DNA of 64,000 nucleotides from Glandiceps talaboti (lineage: Eukaryota; Hemichordata; Enteropneusta; Spengelidae): the NCBI RefSeq assembly GCF_964340395.1, contig NC_135554.1, positions 20,445,592 through 20,509,591 on the forward strand, read 5' to 3'. Position 1 is the first letter of the stretch, and each line of letters starts with the position of its first letter. Shown piece by piece: positions 1-10,791 of this stretch. The position numbers were made by a program, and so were the translations under genes. Below the pieces are notes generated by a model. It was not told where the DNA came from and did no database searches. It saw nothing but the letters and a program-made list of their open reading frames with translations.

Positions 1-2190
1 GGCCATGACGGTGAGTGTTTCGCCTTGAGAGATTTATGTTAACCCGAGAAGGTATAAACGTAATATAGTTACTTGTGAGGACACATAAGGCACGGTTTCA
101 TCAATATTTAGATGGTGTAGTGATATAAACACCAGTACAACTACAAGTGAGGATAAAATCGATGTAAAGAAAGATCTAAAGTACACACAAGCTACCAATT
201 TGTAAACTTAATCAACCCACTCTTGTTCAGTTTTCGACCACGATTTCGTGTAAGTTTGAGGCTAAAGTGTTTTTAACCAGTAAGCTTAAACAGTTCATCT
301 ATCACGTGATGTGCTTTCTGCTCGGTACTATACACATACGTAAACCAGTACAGTGGCAAAGTTATAGACTATGATCTGTGAGCAATAAGGGACTCGACTC
401 GGGACTGTTCTCACAGGTGTTCGATCTGAGGCTTGAGATCATATCCCTGAGCATAGCTAGCTGCACCTGAATCGGAGCCGAGGACTAGCCTAGCTAGGTA
501 CGGGTAACTTACACAGTAGTGTCCCAGTGTGGTAGGGACAGTCCCTGACACGATAACGGTTAAAGGTGAACCTTATTTCGTAAAAATGGGTTCGTAACTG
601 ATGATTGGTCGGTAAACACAAACGTCAAAACACCTGACAGTCATGTGGATATTTCTGCTTGGGAAATACCCCGTCCACGCACTCATGTTTTTCCACTATA
701 TATGGGCCGAAGTATTTGCTATCTACATGGAAAAATGCCAAGGCGGAATCGCATTGTAATATATAGTTATCGATAGTTCGACTCTGTAGGTAGACGAAAT
801 GATTCCGAAATTCCTTGTTCCATTCATTGTTACGGCTGTCAATGTAAAGCTGTGCGACCCTTTTATTTATGTGTGACGCACGTAACTCGATATTCGCAGA
901 AGGTCTATTGTCTCGGACATCTATTTTTGGAGAGGGTGCGTTTTTTCAAAAGAATGGTTGTTTTGTTTTGTTAAACAACGTTCAAAATGTGACAAACACG
1001 TGAGTTTGTCAGGGTATGTTGTGTATAAAAATAGATTTAATAAAAAGGCCGTCATCTCAAGCACGAACTCGCTATTGGAGCGAGTTTTTTCCCCTTGGTG
1101 ACTCATTGTTTCTTATGGGAATATCAATGGTTGGAAGATAAACAAGTTGACTGGGTGAAATTTGAACATTTGTATTTGTTTCGAAAATAAACAAGGCGCG
1201 TGGAACTCAAGTTTTGTATTGAGAGTGTCAGGTTAAAAATCACGTGAATGTTAACCTAGTAGAAGGTAGCGATTGTGAACTAGGGCTGTTTTGATGCTAC
1301 TAGTAGCATATTTTCACTCAATAGAATTATAACATTATTGAGACCTGGGTACCTTATTTTATAATGAGATTTCGATTTCACATGTTTGTTGTGTTTTTGA
1401 GCCTTTCTAGCGAATAAAACTGGCGAGTCGTCGCTATTTCACTACCGATATCAACATATGCAAGCCTTTATCAGCCATTCTCGCAAACCAGAGCTGGGAG
1501 GCTCGTTAAGAACGTTGCCGTAAAACAGGCCGTGGTTTGCGACGATGATATCATGATGTCAGCTCGTCGTAGCAAAACACATTTCTTGATCTATCGCTGT
1601 CTGCACCCACGCGTCTCATTAAACTTACCAATTTTATCGTCACAAGAGAAATAGAAATATAACTCCTTTCGTAGTGATAGTCATCAATGCCATGTTTTCG
1701 ACTCTTTCAAGCTAAACAAGTGGGCCATCACAAATGAGTTTACATTGTACGTTTCCTCTGACGGGGTCGTGTAAACAAATCCGTTGTAAACAATGCAATT
1801 TCTTTCCACCGATTTATTTTGTAAACCCAATAAATTAATAGTAGAAAAAAGGCATTGTGTTTTAAGTGAATATTTAAGCTCTTCCAATGCCATTCGTCAG
1901 TTCAAGGCGAGTTTCTTGCGAACGGAGTATAATTTGGCCTTGCCGACAATATAACGCTTTTAATTATGTGAACTAATGTAGGCAAAAGATTGCACCGAGT
2001 TGACCTTAAATTGTCATGCCCTTCGGACATGTCTGCTAGACATTGTGTTGATTTTTTCGCTGACAGTCGAATAAGATATTCACCCGTCTACTATAGTCAC
2101 AAGACGAAAATCACAAATTCACGACGGGTTCATGGGTGGTCGTTGGTAGTGTGCTCGCACGTTAATACTAATATTCTGTCTTCATAGCTA
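1..2190. other. Geneless left flank
   Basis: No open frame here resembles a known protein and none is flanked by convincing splice signals on both sides. The first ten bases followed by GTGAGT look like a splice donor, so an exon of a gene lying to the left may end at the window edge, but too little is present to call it. The sequence is of mixed composition with no large tandem repeat. It lies beyond the 3' end of JUN and could hold distal regulatory DNA, which cannot be shown from the sequence. Confidence 0.5.
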
Positions 2191-2198
2191 GCGCTAGA

Positions 2199-2270
2199 TA
2201 TGTGCGCTCCGATAACTCAGACACAGCTCCGGAGAACCGGAAATGTATCGGAGTTATTGGAGCGCACATA
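2199..2270. repeat. Short inverted repeat (hairpin element)
   Basis: Two 20-base arms, TATGTGCGCTCCGATAACTC and the reverse complement of GAGTTATTGGAGCGCACATA, differ at one position and enclose about 32 bases. It looks like a small foldback element or MITE remnant just beyond the probable JUN polyadenylation site. No target-site duplication is clear. Confidence 0.7.
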
Positions 2271-2366
2271 GCCATAGTATAGCTATCTCCATTAATTACA
2301 CACACACACACACACAGTCTCACTAAACAATGCATCCAGGCAATATATTTACAATTTTAAGAACGT

Positions 2367-2372
2367 TTTATT
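2367..2372 (-). terminator. Probable JUN polyadenylation signal (AATAAA)
   Basis: TTTATT on the plus strand reads AATAAA on the minus strand, about 1.0 kb downstream of the JUN stop. It is the first canonical hexamer I found in that direction. A weaker ATTAAA lies near 2551-2556 and could be an alternative. Use of this site gives a 3' UTR of about 1 kb, which is inference. Confidence 0.55.
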
Positions 2373-2439
2373 GTTTTCTGTAAAACTTAAGAACAAAAAG
2401 TCCTAATTACAATAATGCCATGCAATTGTAAAAGACTTT

Positions 2440-2450
2440 TAAATAAATAT
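2440..2450 (-). promoter_or_regulatory. AU-rich element in JUN 3' UTR
   Basis: The minus strand reads TATTTATTTA, two overlapping AUUUA pentamers in the putative 3' UTR. Such elements are known to destabilise immediate-early mRNAs including vertebrate JUN. Function here is inferred from motif and position. Confidence 0.45.
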
Positions 2451-2910
2451 ACAAATAAAGTTCTGGGAAGATTTTTCCCAACTTTGAAATTATTGTTGAG
2501 TGATAGGGAAGCCAACATTTGAAACCATGGTTTCCCAACCACTTGTAAAATTATTTAATTTTGTCCCGCTGAGCTCGCAGCAGAAATGAAGAATAAAAAT
2601 TGTCAGTTTCACAAATACAAAATACATATAGTACAGAAATCTGAGACGAGATGAAGTATAGAATGTCAGAACAACAATCAACACTTTCATATACATAAAT
2701 TTTGTTTTACATGGCCTACAACAAGGACGTCAGGTGGTCACTGACTTCTGTGACGGCAACAGGAAGTACAATTATCATAATATATTCATTATCAAAACGG
2801 ATACTGTAAAGTAAACAATAACTGTTGGGCATATTAACAGCTAAAGTCTGGCAGTTTTAGTAAAAATATCTACAGCTCACACGTTTAAAGAAATTTCGAC
2901 GAGGAAAGAA

Positions 2911-3085
2911 GTGGGAAATCCCGTAGTCATGACGGTAATTTTCAAGTTTGAATCGGTATAGACTAATGATGTCATCTACAGCCAATGAAATACCTAGTGA
3001 TTCAATGCATAATTAGGTATGACATAGTGTATATATTCCAAATATGGGCATGACTACGATAGTCTACGACGTGGGATTTCCCACG
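2911..3085. repeat. Inverted repeat carrying two kappaB-like sites in JUN 3' UTR
   Basis: GTGGGAAATCCC at 2911-2922, followed by GTAGTCATG, is mirrored by CATGACTACGATAG...GTGGGATTTCCCAC at about 3050-3084. The arms enclose about 120 bases. Each arm contains a match to the NF-kB/Rel consensus (GGGAAATCCC at 2913-2922, GGGATTTCCC at 3073-3082). It may be a foldback element inserted into the JUN 3' UTR; whether the sites bind Rel proteins is unknown. Confidence 0.6.
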
Positions 3086-3288
3086 CCTGTCAATGAAACG
3101 TGCTCAAACACGTACATTTTACGTCGAAATAACACATTTGCGATCGATATTGCATAAGGGTATTACCATCTCGCGTGACGCAGAAAAAAATGTATACACA
3201 CACTTCCTTGATCCTAATATACCAGTTATGAACATTACAATTACAAGTTGTGTTCACATGATAGTCTTGAAGTAGCCAACCACTCTCT

Positions 3289-3300
3289 TATAAATAAATT
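3289..3300 (-). promoter_or_regulatory. AU-rich element in JUN 3' UTR (TTATTTATA)
   Basis: The minus strand reads AATTTATTTATA, matching the UUAUUUA(U/A)(U/A) destabilising nonamer, about 75 bases after the JUN stop codon. It fits rapid turnover of JUN mRNA, a known family property; activity here is inferred. Confidence 0.5.
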
Positions 3301-3374
3301 ATCGTTACAATGTTTCTTTTTATAAAAAAAAATCAAGAAAAATATCGTCCACAAGTCACTGTCATTTGGATGGT

Positions 3375-4202
3375 TTAGAACGCTAACTGTTGCGCAAGCA
3401 TAACTTCGCAACCGCTCTTCACATGGCTCATAACTTGCTGTTTCAACTTACAAACTTGTTCTCTAAGTTCTGAAGCACTCATCGAAAGATTGGAATTTTG
3501 TTCTTTGAGATCTGACACCTTGTCCTCAAGACGAGCGATCCTTTCTAATTTTCGCTTACGGCACTTGCTGGCTGCCACACGATTCCTCAATCTCTTCCTT
3601 TCAGCCTTGATTCTTTCTTGTGTTTCCATGTCTATTGGCGATAATGGTGGGGTACCGTTGGCGAGGAAAACGGGCACAGTTTGTGGTTGTTCCTCTTGTT
3701 TGATACGTTGAACGCCAACAGTTGCTATACCACTGTAGCTGTAACTCTGTGATGTTGAGGCAGTGTTTGTACTGTGATTTGTTCTGTTCGCTGGTTGTCG
3801 AAGTCCAACTGAAGCACTACCAGGAAGAGATGTTGTGGTTGTTAGCGCTTGTGCCATGGTAGTTTCTGGAAGCATAGAGGTAGTTATAGGTGGACCCTGT
3901 GTTTCATGAAGTTGGGTCAATGCCTGCACAAAGCCTTCGGCAAATTGTTCTTGTTCTGCCGTAACGTTTTTCGGGTACAAAACAGATGTTGGTGTCGGAG
4001 TTGTCGTAACTGTACCTTGTTGTGTCATGATCAACTTTTCGAGTTCAGGCGACGCTAACTTCAGCATTTGAACGTCCGGTGTGGATAACAGTGTACCGTA
4101 CGACTTCTTTTTCTTCGGCTCGCTGAGGTCTAACGTCATGGACTTCTTCTTATCCAACCATGGGTTTGGTTGGTCATCGTAAAGTTGCGGTTCCATTGTC
4201 AT
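3375..4202 (-). CDS. JUN: Transcription factor AP-1 subunit Jun
   Basis: Intronless 275-residue bZIP transcription factor, shorter than human JUN (331) but with every landmark in order. The N-terminal docking/delta-like region has [11 protein letters not shown] (residues 18-29). Proline-directed JNK phosphoacceptors follow: Thr41-Pro (equivalent of human Ser63), Ser51-Pro in [11 protein letters not shown] (Ser73), and Thr68/Thr70 in [26 protein letters not shown] matches the transactivation helix. A SUMO-like IKQE lies near residue 167 and the [10 protein letters not shown] phosphodegron/GSK3 region near 182-191. The basic region [13 protein letters not shown] (206-218) is followed by a leucine zipper starting at about residue 225. 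The protein dimerises with itself or Fos/ATF partners in the nucleus and binds TGA(C/G)TCA. The start is the first Met (MTMEP); a second Met at residue 3 is possible. Lack of introns is typical of animal JUN genes. The Ser63-to-Thr change keeps a phosphorylatable residue. Confidence 0.98.
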   Translation of the reverse strand: MTMEPQLYDDQPNPWLDKKKSMTLDLSEPKKKKSYGTLLSTPDVQMLKLASPELEKLIMTQQGTVTTTPTPTSVLYPKNVTAEQEQFAEGFVQALTQLHETQGPPITTSMLPETTMAQALTTTTSLPGSASVGLRQPANRTNHSTNTASTSQSYSYSGIATVGVQRIKQEEQPQTVPVFLANGTPPLSPIDMETQERIKAERKRLRNRVAASKCRKRKLERIARLEDKVSDLKEQNSNLSMSASELREQVCKLKQQVMSHVKSGCEVMLAQQLAF

Positions 4203-4238
4203 GTTTGGGCGGTTTCGATGTGGATGTTCAATATGAGA

Positions 4239-4245
4239 TGAGTCA
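4239..4245. promoter_or_regulatory. Consensus AP-1 site in JUN 5' UTR
   Basis: TGAGTCA, the perfect TPA-response element, lies 37 bases before the JUN start codon and downstream of the predicted TATA box. It would be in the 5' UTR. Jun autoregulation through such sites is well known; binding here is inference. Confidence 0.55.
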
Positions 4246-4380
4246 GTGGAACTGGATGATTAAGCAAACTGCTTCTGTTCGATTTTGAGCAAATACTCGC
4301 TGTTATATGGAGCTCTGATCGTCGCGCTTGTAGCTTCTCAGAACCAACGTGTTTCCTGTCTGCTCGCCGTCGATTGCTGC

Positions 4381-4466
4381 TTTATACTATGATTCATGTT
4401 GCCAAAAATAGCTGCAAAATACATGATGTCATATTTCTCGCATTCTATTGGCTAGTGATGAGGTAA
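4381..4466 (-). promoter_or_regulatory. JUN proximal promoter with vertebrate-like element order
   Basis: On the minus strand, 5' to 3', the sites are TTACCTCA (4459-4466, identical to vertebrate jun2TRE), AGCCAAT (4447-4453, CCAAT box), TGACATCA (4424-4431, identical to jun1TRE, normally bound by Jun/ATF2), CTATTTTTGG (4402-4411, MEF2-like, one base from vertebrate CTATTTTTAG) and TATAAA (4381-4386). The TATA box predicts a start near 4350-4356, about 150 bases before the ATG. Site identity and order are seen directly; conserved function is inferred from the vertebrate promoter. Confidence 0.8.
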
Positions 4467-4505
4467 TGGTTTTAAGTGACTGGTACTATTCGGAACCCGT
4501 GACCA

Positions 4506-4522
4506 GTTTCCATGGCAATAAC
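4506..4522. promoter_or_regulatory. RFX X-box-like palindrome upstream of JUN
   Basis: GTTTCCATGGCAATAAC is close to the RFX X-box palindrome GTTNCCATGGNAAC. It sits 40 bases upstream of the jun2TRE-like site. A related CCATGG-centred motif also occurs in the vertebrate JUN promoter, though placed differently. Binding is not demonstrated. Confidence 0.4.
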
Positions 4523-4588
4523 CTAAATACCGCACTGTCTCATGGGATAGCACAACACTGTATAACCATTACATCAGCATATATTATT

Positions 4589-4600
4589 TTTGGCGGGAAA
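4589..4600. promoter_or_regulatory. E2F-like site upstream of JUN
   Basis: TTTGGCGGGAAA is a full match to the E2F consensus TTTSGCGSGAAA, about 240 bases upstream of the predicted JUN start site. Single motif matches can arise by chance, but this one is long and lies in a promoter-proximal location. Confidence 0.45.
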
Positions 4601-5060
4601 GTACGTAGTCTTTCCCATTTACTTTTAGGGTAGCCATTGTTTACATTGTGGTCATATATGAACCAAAAGATATGCAAAAAAATGGGAGGAATTATTTCAT
4701 TGTTAAGTTACATATCATGTCATATATTTACGGTTTATTGTCTCTCTTTCTCAGAAAATGTACAATTTCTTCAGCCTGAATTTGGAACTCATCCCTTCGT
4801 CATTAATCGTAAAAACCATCCATAACCTATGACATCAGTATAAATTATAATGAATTACGTAGGCGAGACGTCAAAGATATGCAAATACAAACGACAGATT
4901 GCATTGTGTTTCTGGGTATTGACCTCTAACTCTGTTCGAAAGAAAAGACGTCATTTCGTTGCCAAATAAGGAATGGTGAAGCTTGGGTCAGTTAATTTTG
5001 GAGGCAACACAATTTACCCTTCTTTTATTTAGTTCAGATAGAGAAAGATATACAATCAAA

Positions 5061-5160
5061 GGTGAGTTAGTTAGTAGGTCGTCGTACTCACAATATTGTA
5101 AGAAGAATCAGATCTGAGGTGTGTGTGTGCGGTATGGTTCGAATCCTTACGGGCTAGCGG
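5061..5160 (+). repeat. Possible tRNA-derived SINE head
   Basis: GGTTCGAATCC at 5136-5146 is a perfect RNA polymerase III B box. A weak A-box-like stretch (GAGTTAGTTAGTAGG, about 5064-5078) lies 60-70 bases upstream. No acceptor stem or anticodon arm can be folded convincingly by eye, so a functional tRNA is unlikely; a decayed tRNA-derived SINE is the better guess. Confidence 0.3.
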
Positions 5161-6349
5161 CTTAGTACACGATAAAGTACATGCGTCGCATAGCTGTTTT
5201 TTCTTCAAAGTTTTTTTGGAATTGTTAGGTGGAGTGAACGCCCAAGTCAAGTCTTGACTCTAATCCAAACCATAGAGAAATTGTATGGTGTTGAAGCGGG
5301 CGGAGCGTGTTAGTACGGCATTTGAAATGTTTGACCCAGCCAGACGCCTTATAGCATCTGTCATGAGCCGTGTGTCGGTGGTACTTCCAAGTTCCATGAG
5401 TAGACGGTCTCGTGTCTTATGAGATTGTCTCAGTTAAATCGGATCAATATAAATTATAATTATTATAGTGCTTCCTCCAACGATTTTGTTTACATATTCC
5501 TGTAACCAGTGCACCAGATCATGCTCACTCCTTCCTTTGGATGATAGTGATTCGCATGAGATTGTGGCTTTGGTGTTGTTGAGATGAAACTTTGAGAAAC
5601 AAATCACTGTACATTGAGCTGAGATACATGAACTAGTTCTGCTTGCAGACGGAGACTAGACTAGACCGTAGACGTACATGTTGTGCGTAATATTGATTAC
5701 AGTCGTGCTTACAGACGGAGTAATTCAGGACTTGACACACTGCCCATCTACACACTACACAAGGAAGGGACAATGTCAAAACCGAGTCCTAGCTGCGTCT
5801 GCAAGATGAAGCAGGTCCACATTCGACATTCTGACGTTTCCTTTCATTCGCATTCTCAAAAGAGAACAGTCGAATCGAGTGCCGAAGTAACACGTCCGCA
5901 AGCGGGACTAAGTTGGGAAGGGCAACTGGTTTTAATAATATACACGTTATGTATCCAATTCCATAATCAATGTACAATAGTACATTTTCAAGGAACAGGA
6001 ATTATAAATGTTCACTAAAATAAAAAGTTTATAACCTGTCAATAAAGGTGATACCAAAACTAAAACCCTCTGAAATTAACTAAATCTGTTGGCATATGTG
6101 AAGATGAACATAGTATTGCATTGTATATTAGGGCTACTGGCTAGTAGTGCACCTAGGTTTTTTCCCCTCAATTTATTAGCTCTATGTAATAAATGTAAAT
6201 GAACATCACAATTTTATTTCCAAGGTCTTCACCTGAAAATGAACAAGTGGGAATGAAAAATGTAATAAGACCACTGTTTTTGTGTAGGATGGGTCCAGTT
6301 ACCCAACGGCAAGAAAGCCAGTAAAACTGGAAATAGAGTGGTGGTTAGT

Positions 6350-6405
6350 GCATAGACCTACCTGTGGGGTCTATGCTATGGTTAGCGTCTAGATGCTAGC
6401 CATGG
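6350..6405. repeat. Two adjacent small hairpins
   Basis: GCATAGACC pairs with GGTCTATGC (6350-6376), and immediately after it ATGGTTAGCG pairs with TGCTAGCCAT around TCTAGA (6377-6405). They may be the remains of a foldback element. No target-site duplication is seen. Confidence 0.45.
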
Positions 6406-7400
6406 TGTCGAAGAGATCTTGAGATTTGATGCCACAGAGCTAGACTAGTAATTGGTGGCGAACCCTGGTAAAATGTGTGAGGAATTTAGGGAGATTTTAA
6501 TACCTAGTTACCACCCTTCACAAAGCACTGGGCAGACTGTTTGAAGTGTTGTTGAGAAATTCAATTTTCTAAGGAAAACAAAAAGCTGCCGGGGTACAGA
6601 AGGTTAAAAAAACCAGAAAAATAGGATTAGACTTGCAAGAGACAGATATTAATAATAAAATGAATAGAAAGGGTTTGTGATTTTCATCTCATTGGAATCT
6701 ATTTGCTATGAAAGTAGCCTTATAAAACTTATCCATTGGTCTGGTAGACTAGAGCTATAGAAAAAGTTAGTTCAGGACAAAGGAACAATCCTATCCTATG
6801 TAATCCTTATGGCTTCACTGATAAGAAAACACTGATGTGAGAATCAGAGATTGCATCCCTGGGCAGCAACTCTGATTCATATCATGTGACCTGACCCGAA
6901 TACAAAATAAAAATAAAATCGTCATGTCATTTCCATTACCATATTGTAGTAGAAGGAAATACTATATCCTTTCAACTTGTTCTCTAGTTCCATCCCCAAC
7001 CCTTTCCTGCTAATGAAAGAGCCCACAGCGTGTGATGTTATACGGAAGTCATCAAATTGTTGCATGCTTTTGTTTTTAATATTATTATTAAATCATGTTT
7101 TATGATAAAATCATCTGAAGTGTAGAGTGATCTCGAATACTTGAATAGATTTGTACACATGTCCAGAGTACAACCGAAAAAGTTGAAAATGCTGTTTCCA
7201 TCAATTTAAATATATTTACAGTCATTTCATATAAAAATTTTAAAAATCACAACAATTGCCATCGAGACGTTTACTGAATAAATTTTGAACTATAGAGTTG
7301 TGTAAGACAAAAATTAAATGTGAATTTAAACTCATGAGTATATGTGTATAAATGGTATGTTTAGGCGATATCATGATCAAGGGCCTTTTATGGCAGTAAT

Positions 7401-7464
7401 CACTAACTAGGGCCAGGAAATCATTTGCCTTGCTTTAGAAACTAATGATTTCCTGCCCTTAGTG
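7401..7464. repeat. Inverted repeat, MITE-like
   Basis: The left arm CACTAACTAGGGCCAGGAAATCATT pattern (7401-7425) pairs with AATGATTTCCTGCCCTTAGTG (7444-7464), with a small gap in one arm and a 17-base loop. It resembles the other short foldback elements in this window. Confidence 0.6.
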
Positions 7465-9339
7465 TGGGAGTTGTGTTTGCTCTTTGATATCACTACGAAT
7501 ATAATCCCCAATGTGCTTGAAAACAATAACTGGGTCTGTTGGTATTGTAATATTAATATTTATGAGATACAGCATTAGTTGGTTGTCTGGTAGATATTGT
7601 GTGTACTTCACACACACAGCCTTGTTATCAGTGACCTTGTCAATTCCTTTGCATTATTCTCCCCCCAAAAATAAACCCTGAATGGAATTCGGTAAATATT
7701 TGCGAAACGTTTGTCTTCATTGGCTTTGGCAGTGACAAAGACAGTATTCATTGTCTGTATTCAATAAGGTATTTCCTTCATGAATGATGCATGACTTCTT
7801 GCAGACAGGTTGACCTGCTATGTGTTGATAACATCACTTCACTACTATAGTATAAATCTAGATAAAGGAGGCAATTGCTGTTTTTTTTGGAAATTTTTCC
7901 AAATAAAATCACTTTTTACACAAAATTTTGTCGTGAATGTTTTGAAAACATTGTTTTTATGATTCTGATTTAAAATTATATTGAGCATTACTAAAAAATT
8001 ATTGAAAATTTCTGTTCAAATAATTTTTTAGTGGGAAAAAAGAAATGAACAACTTGTTCATCAGGCAGTTTGTTCATTCATCATTGGCCTCTACTAGTTT
8101 TTGAAGGGAGAAGGTTAGCCTAATCTTTGCCAATGTCATAAGACTAGAGCTGTTCTTAAATTACTCTCGAGACAAAACTGAAGGTCATGGCCAACCATTC
8201 ATGTGAAAATTTCACCAATATGCATGGAAATTTCACCAAAAGCATAAGATTTATGAGAACATATGACAATATCATCAGTAATTAGCACAAATTTGACCTT
8301 GTCATCATTAACATTGTATTGCTGAAACTAGAGTAGTGTGACATACAACCACAACTGATTTATACAATGACATTATATAGTTTACTGCATGAAATGATAT
8401 CCTTGGAAGCTATGCTTGTAAATTGCCTCCCAAGGACAACTGTCAAACAAGATTATCCGTAATATCGGATGGTGACATTCAGTAATTTGACAACTTCATG
8501 GCAAGATTGGGGTATTAGGTATTGGGAGCGGCTGTAATGAATTAAAAAAAAATTATACATTAAACATTTTTGATAATTTTTTTTTCTTCAAAATTTATAA
8601 GTGCAGTGCATACTTGTACATAGTATGAGTTTGATTGTGTGGTTCTACCCACTGACTTTGTGAGACCACATGTGTTCTATTAAAACAACTGCAAATTTTA
8701 CCATACTAAAGTGCAGTGCTGCCAGCATGAAAATAGAAAAAAAAATTACTGTGTTCTATAGTTTCCTTGTACTCAAGTTTCAAGTGCTTGTGATTTATCT
8801 GGGCTAATTACCTATAATGGACATTTAGGTATGCATGCATTCAAAGCGGAAAATGGGTTTGTGGACATTTGTTCTGTAATAAATTAATATATACTAAATG
8901 CTGTAAAATGGTAGACCATGAATGCATAACAAGGTCAGTGTCTTGTTGTACATTAGTGTTTTTTGTGAAAATGGGGGACCTCACTTAGTCTGTAACAAAT
9001 AGCGTGAAATCAGATTTTGTCTCCCGTACATTATACCATAACATTATTCAGGAACTCCAGTAAAGTGACTGGTAGTCATTAGTGCTATGTGTGCATCAAA
9101 TCTCAAGATCTCTCTTTACAAAGACAAATCTTGATTTGATACCTCATTAGTGTCTAAACTATTAAAGTGACTAGGGAACCCATTTACATTTTCTTTACTT
9201 GCAACCCATAGCAAAAACAAGTTGGGTAATATATTGTATTCTGTATGGGCAAAAGGATGTATGGTCTCTGTTCAAAGAATTATTGTGTTTCTGGACCGTC
9301 GCTCTATAGTAGTTTAACAAAGAGAGACTCTTAGTAGCC

Positions 9340-9565
9340 TAGTTCCTATACAGTATCATTACAATTTACACCACCACTCACAGTCTAGTTCCTAGACAGT
9401 ATCATTACAATTTACACCACCACTCACAGTCTAGTTCCTATACAGTTTCATTACAATTTACACCACCACTCACAGTCTAGTTCCTAAACAGTATCATTAC
9501 AATTTACACCACCACTCACAGTCTAGTTCCTATACAGTTTCATTACGATTTACACCACCACTCAC
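9340..9565. repeat. Minisatellite, 46-bp unit, five copies
   Basis: Copies start at 9340, 9386, 9432, 9478 and 9524. Each begins TAGTTCCTATACAGTATC and ends with ACCACCACTCACAGTC. Copies differ by only one to three bases, so the array is young or homogenised. It is intergenic. Confidence 0.9.
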
Positions 9566-9578
9566 TTTAAAGAGACCT

Positions 9579-9827
9579 GTATTTACTACTGAGATGTTGA
9601 TAAGTTGATTAAAATTTACTGCTAAATGTGATATACAGTGCTGGGTTTCCAATAGTATTTTATTGTGTTTTCTATCTGTTTACATTACATCAGTCGTAGT
9701 CATGAGACTGCTACAATTTTCATCATGGTTTACAACATATATAAATGTGTCAATGTTGCATTTGTGAACATTCATTTAAGGGGGAGGGGGTGTTGTCCTA
9801 AATGAACAAAGTTTGTTTATTGAACTT
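9579..9827 (+). repeat. Dispersed repeat D, copy 1
   Basis: About 250 bases, from GTATTTACTACTGAGATG to GTTTATTGAACTT, align along their whole length with 50517-50754 at roughly 80 percent identity by eye. There are no terminal inverted repeats, coding potential or A-tail that I can recognise, so the class is unknown. The second copy lies in GIPC intron 1 in the same orientation. Confidence 0.7.
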
Positions 9828-10283
9828 ATGAGACATTGTGCAATCGTCCCTTACAGATTTTTAAAAATCACATGTCCACTTTATGTTGTGAACTATGTAA
9901 ACTGAGCAACTAAATTTTGAACTATATCCACGCAGTTGGACACGAAACCTAGATAAAATTTCTTTGGGGTAATTATTGAGTCTTTTTAGTGTGTTTTCTT
10001 TGTTCAATGACAAGAGACACATATTACATTCAAAATTGACAAATTATTCATTTGTCTTCTCTTGACATAGAAATTGATATATAAAATATGTTTATACCAC
10101 AATGCACTGCAGCACAGAAATAAAATGTGTGTCTTGATAACTGATATTTAAACTTATTAAATTATGTACCTCTTATTTCCCAATCCTACACTTTTAAGAC
10201 GTTTTGAGAAAAAGATAAAAATAACGTGAAAAATATAAAAATAGAAAATAACAATAAAATAATGAAAGATAAAGATAATGAGA

Positions 10284-10700
10284 AAATCAGAAATTTTATA
10301 AATGTAAAACACATCATAGAAGTGTTGTTACTAACCACCAGATATCAAATTGAGAAAAAAATACTGACTGCTCATGTTTCTGATAGGTTTATAATTTGAA
10401 TATAGGATATTTATATTTAGTCAACTAGACTAGGGGTTCCCCTGACTATTATAGAATAGTGAGCCCCACCCTCTAGTTCTTAGAAACGGTAAGGTGGTTT
10501 ATTTATATTATAATCAGAAATTTTGAAATTGTAAAACACAACATAGCAGTGACATTAACACCAAAAAATAGACAAGAAACGTACTGATGACTATTTCTGA
10601 AAGGTTTTATAATCAGAACCATCCATTTTTCTTTTATTTGTCCAAAACTAAAAGGGGGTTCCCCTGACCTTTACCTGATTATGGATTGCTATGGCCCCAC
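10284..10700. repeat. Diverged tandem duplication, about 228-bp period
   Basis: AATCAGAAATTTTATAAATG (10285) and its relative at 10512 begin two copies. Both continue through a TTTCTGATAGGTTTATAAT-like segment and a GGGGTTCCCCTGAC segment ending in GCCCCACCC. Copies are clearly related but many bases differ, so the duplication is old. Confidence 0.6.
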
Positions 10701-10705
10701 CCACC

Positions 10706-10791
10706 TAGAGACTAATCATTGGCTGTGAATCTATCAATCAATCTATGATGTTGGAAAAGATCGTCAGATTAAAAACCAATGATAGTCTCTA
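10706..10791. repeat. Foldback element at the end of the tandem duplication
   Basis: TAGAGACTAATCATTGG (10706-10722) pairs with CCAATGATAGTCTCTA (10776-10791), enclosing about 53 bases with a CAATCAATCTATG stretch. It is followed by a poly-C run. It is probably a short non-autonomous element inserted in the second duplicate. Confidence 0.6.

Noticed and set aside
1-16. Donor-like ATGACG|GTGAGT at the left edge
   Set aside because: Only ten bases precede it, so no exon can be supported.
921-1106. Minus-strand open frame of 61 residues
   Set aside because: No homology, no splice context, ordinary length for random AT-rich sequence.
5136-5146. Functional tRNA gene from a perfect B box
   Set aside because: No acceptor or anticodon stems and a poor A box; at most a SINE remnant.
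5683-6018. 111-residue plus-strand open frame upstream of MSH5
   Set aside because: No recognisable domain, no flanking splice or promoter signal; length is within chance expectation.
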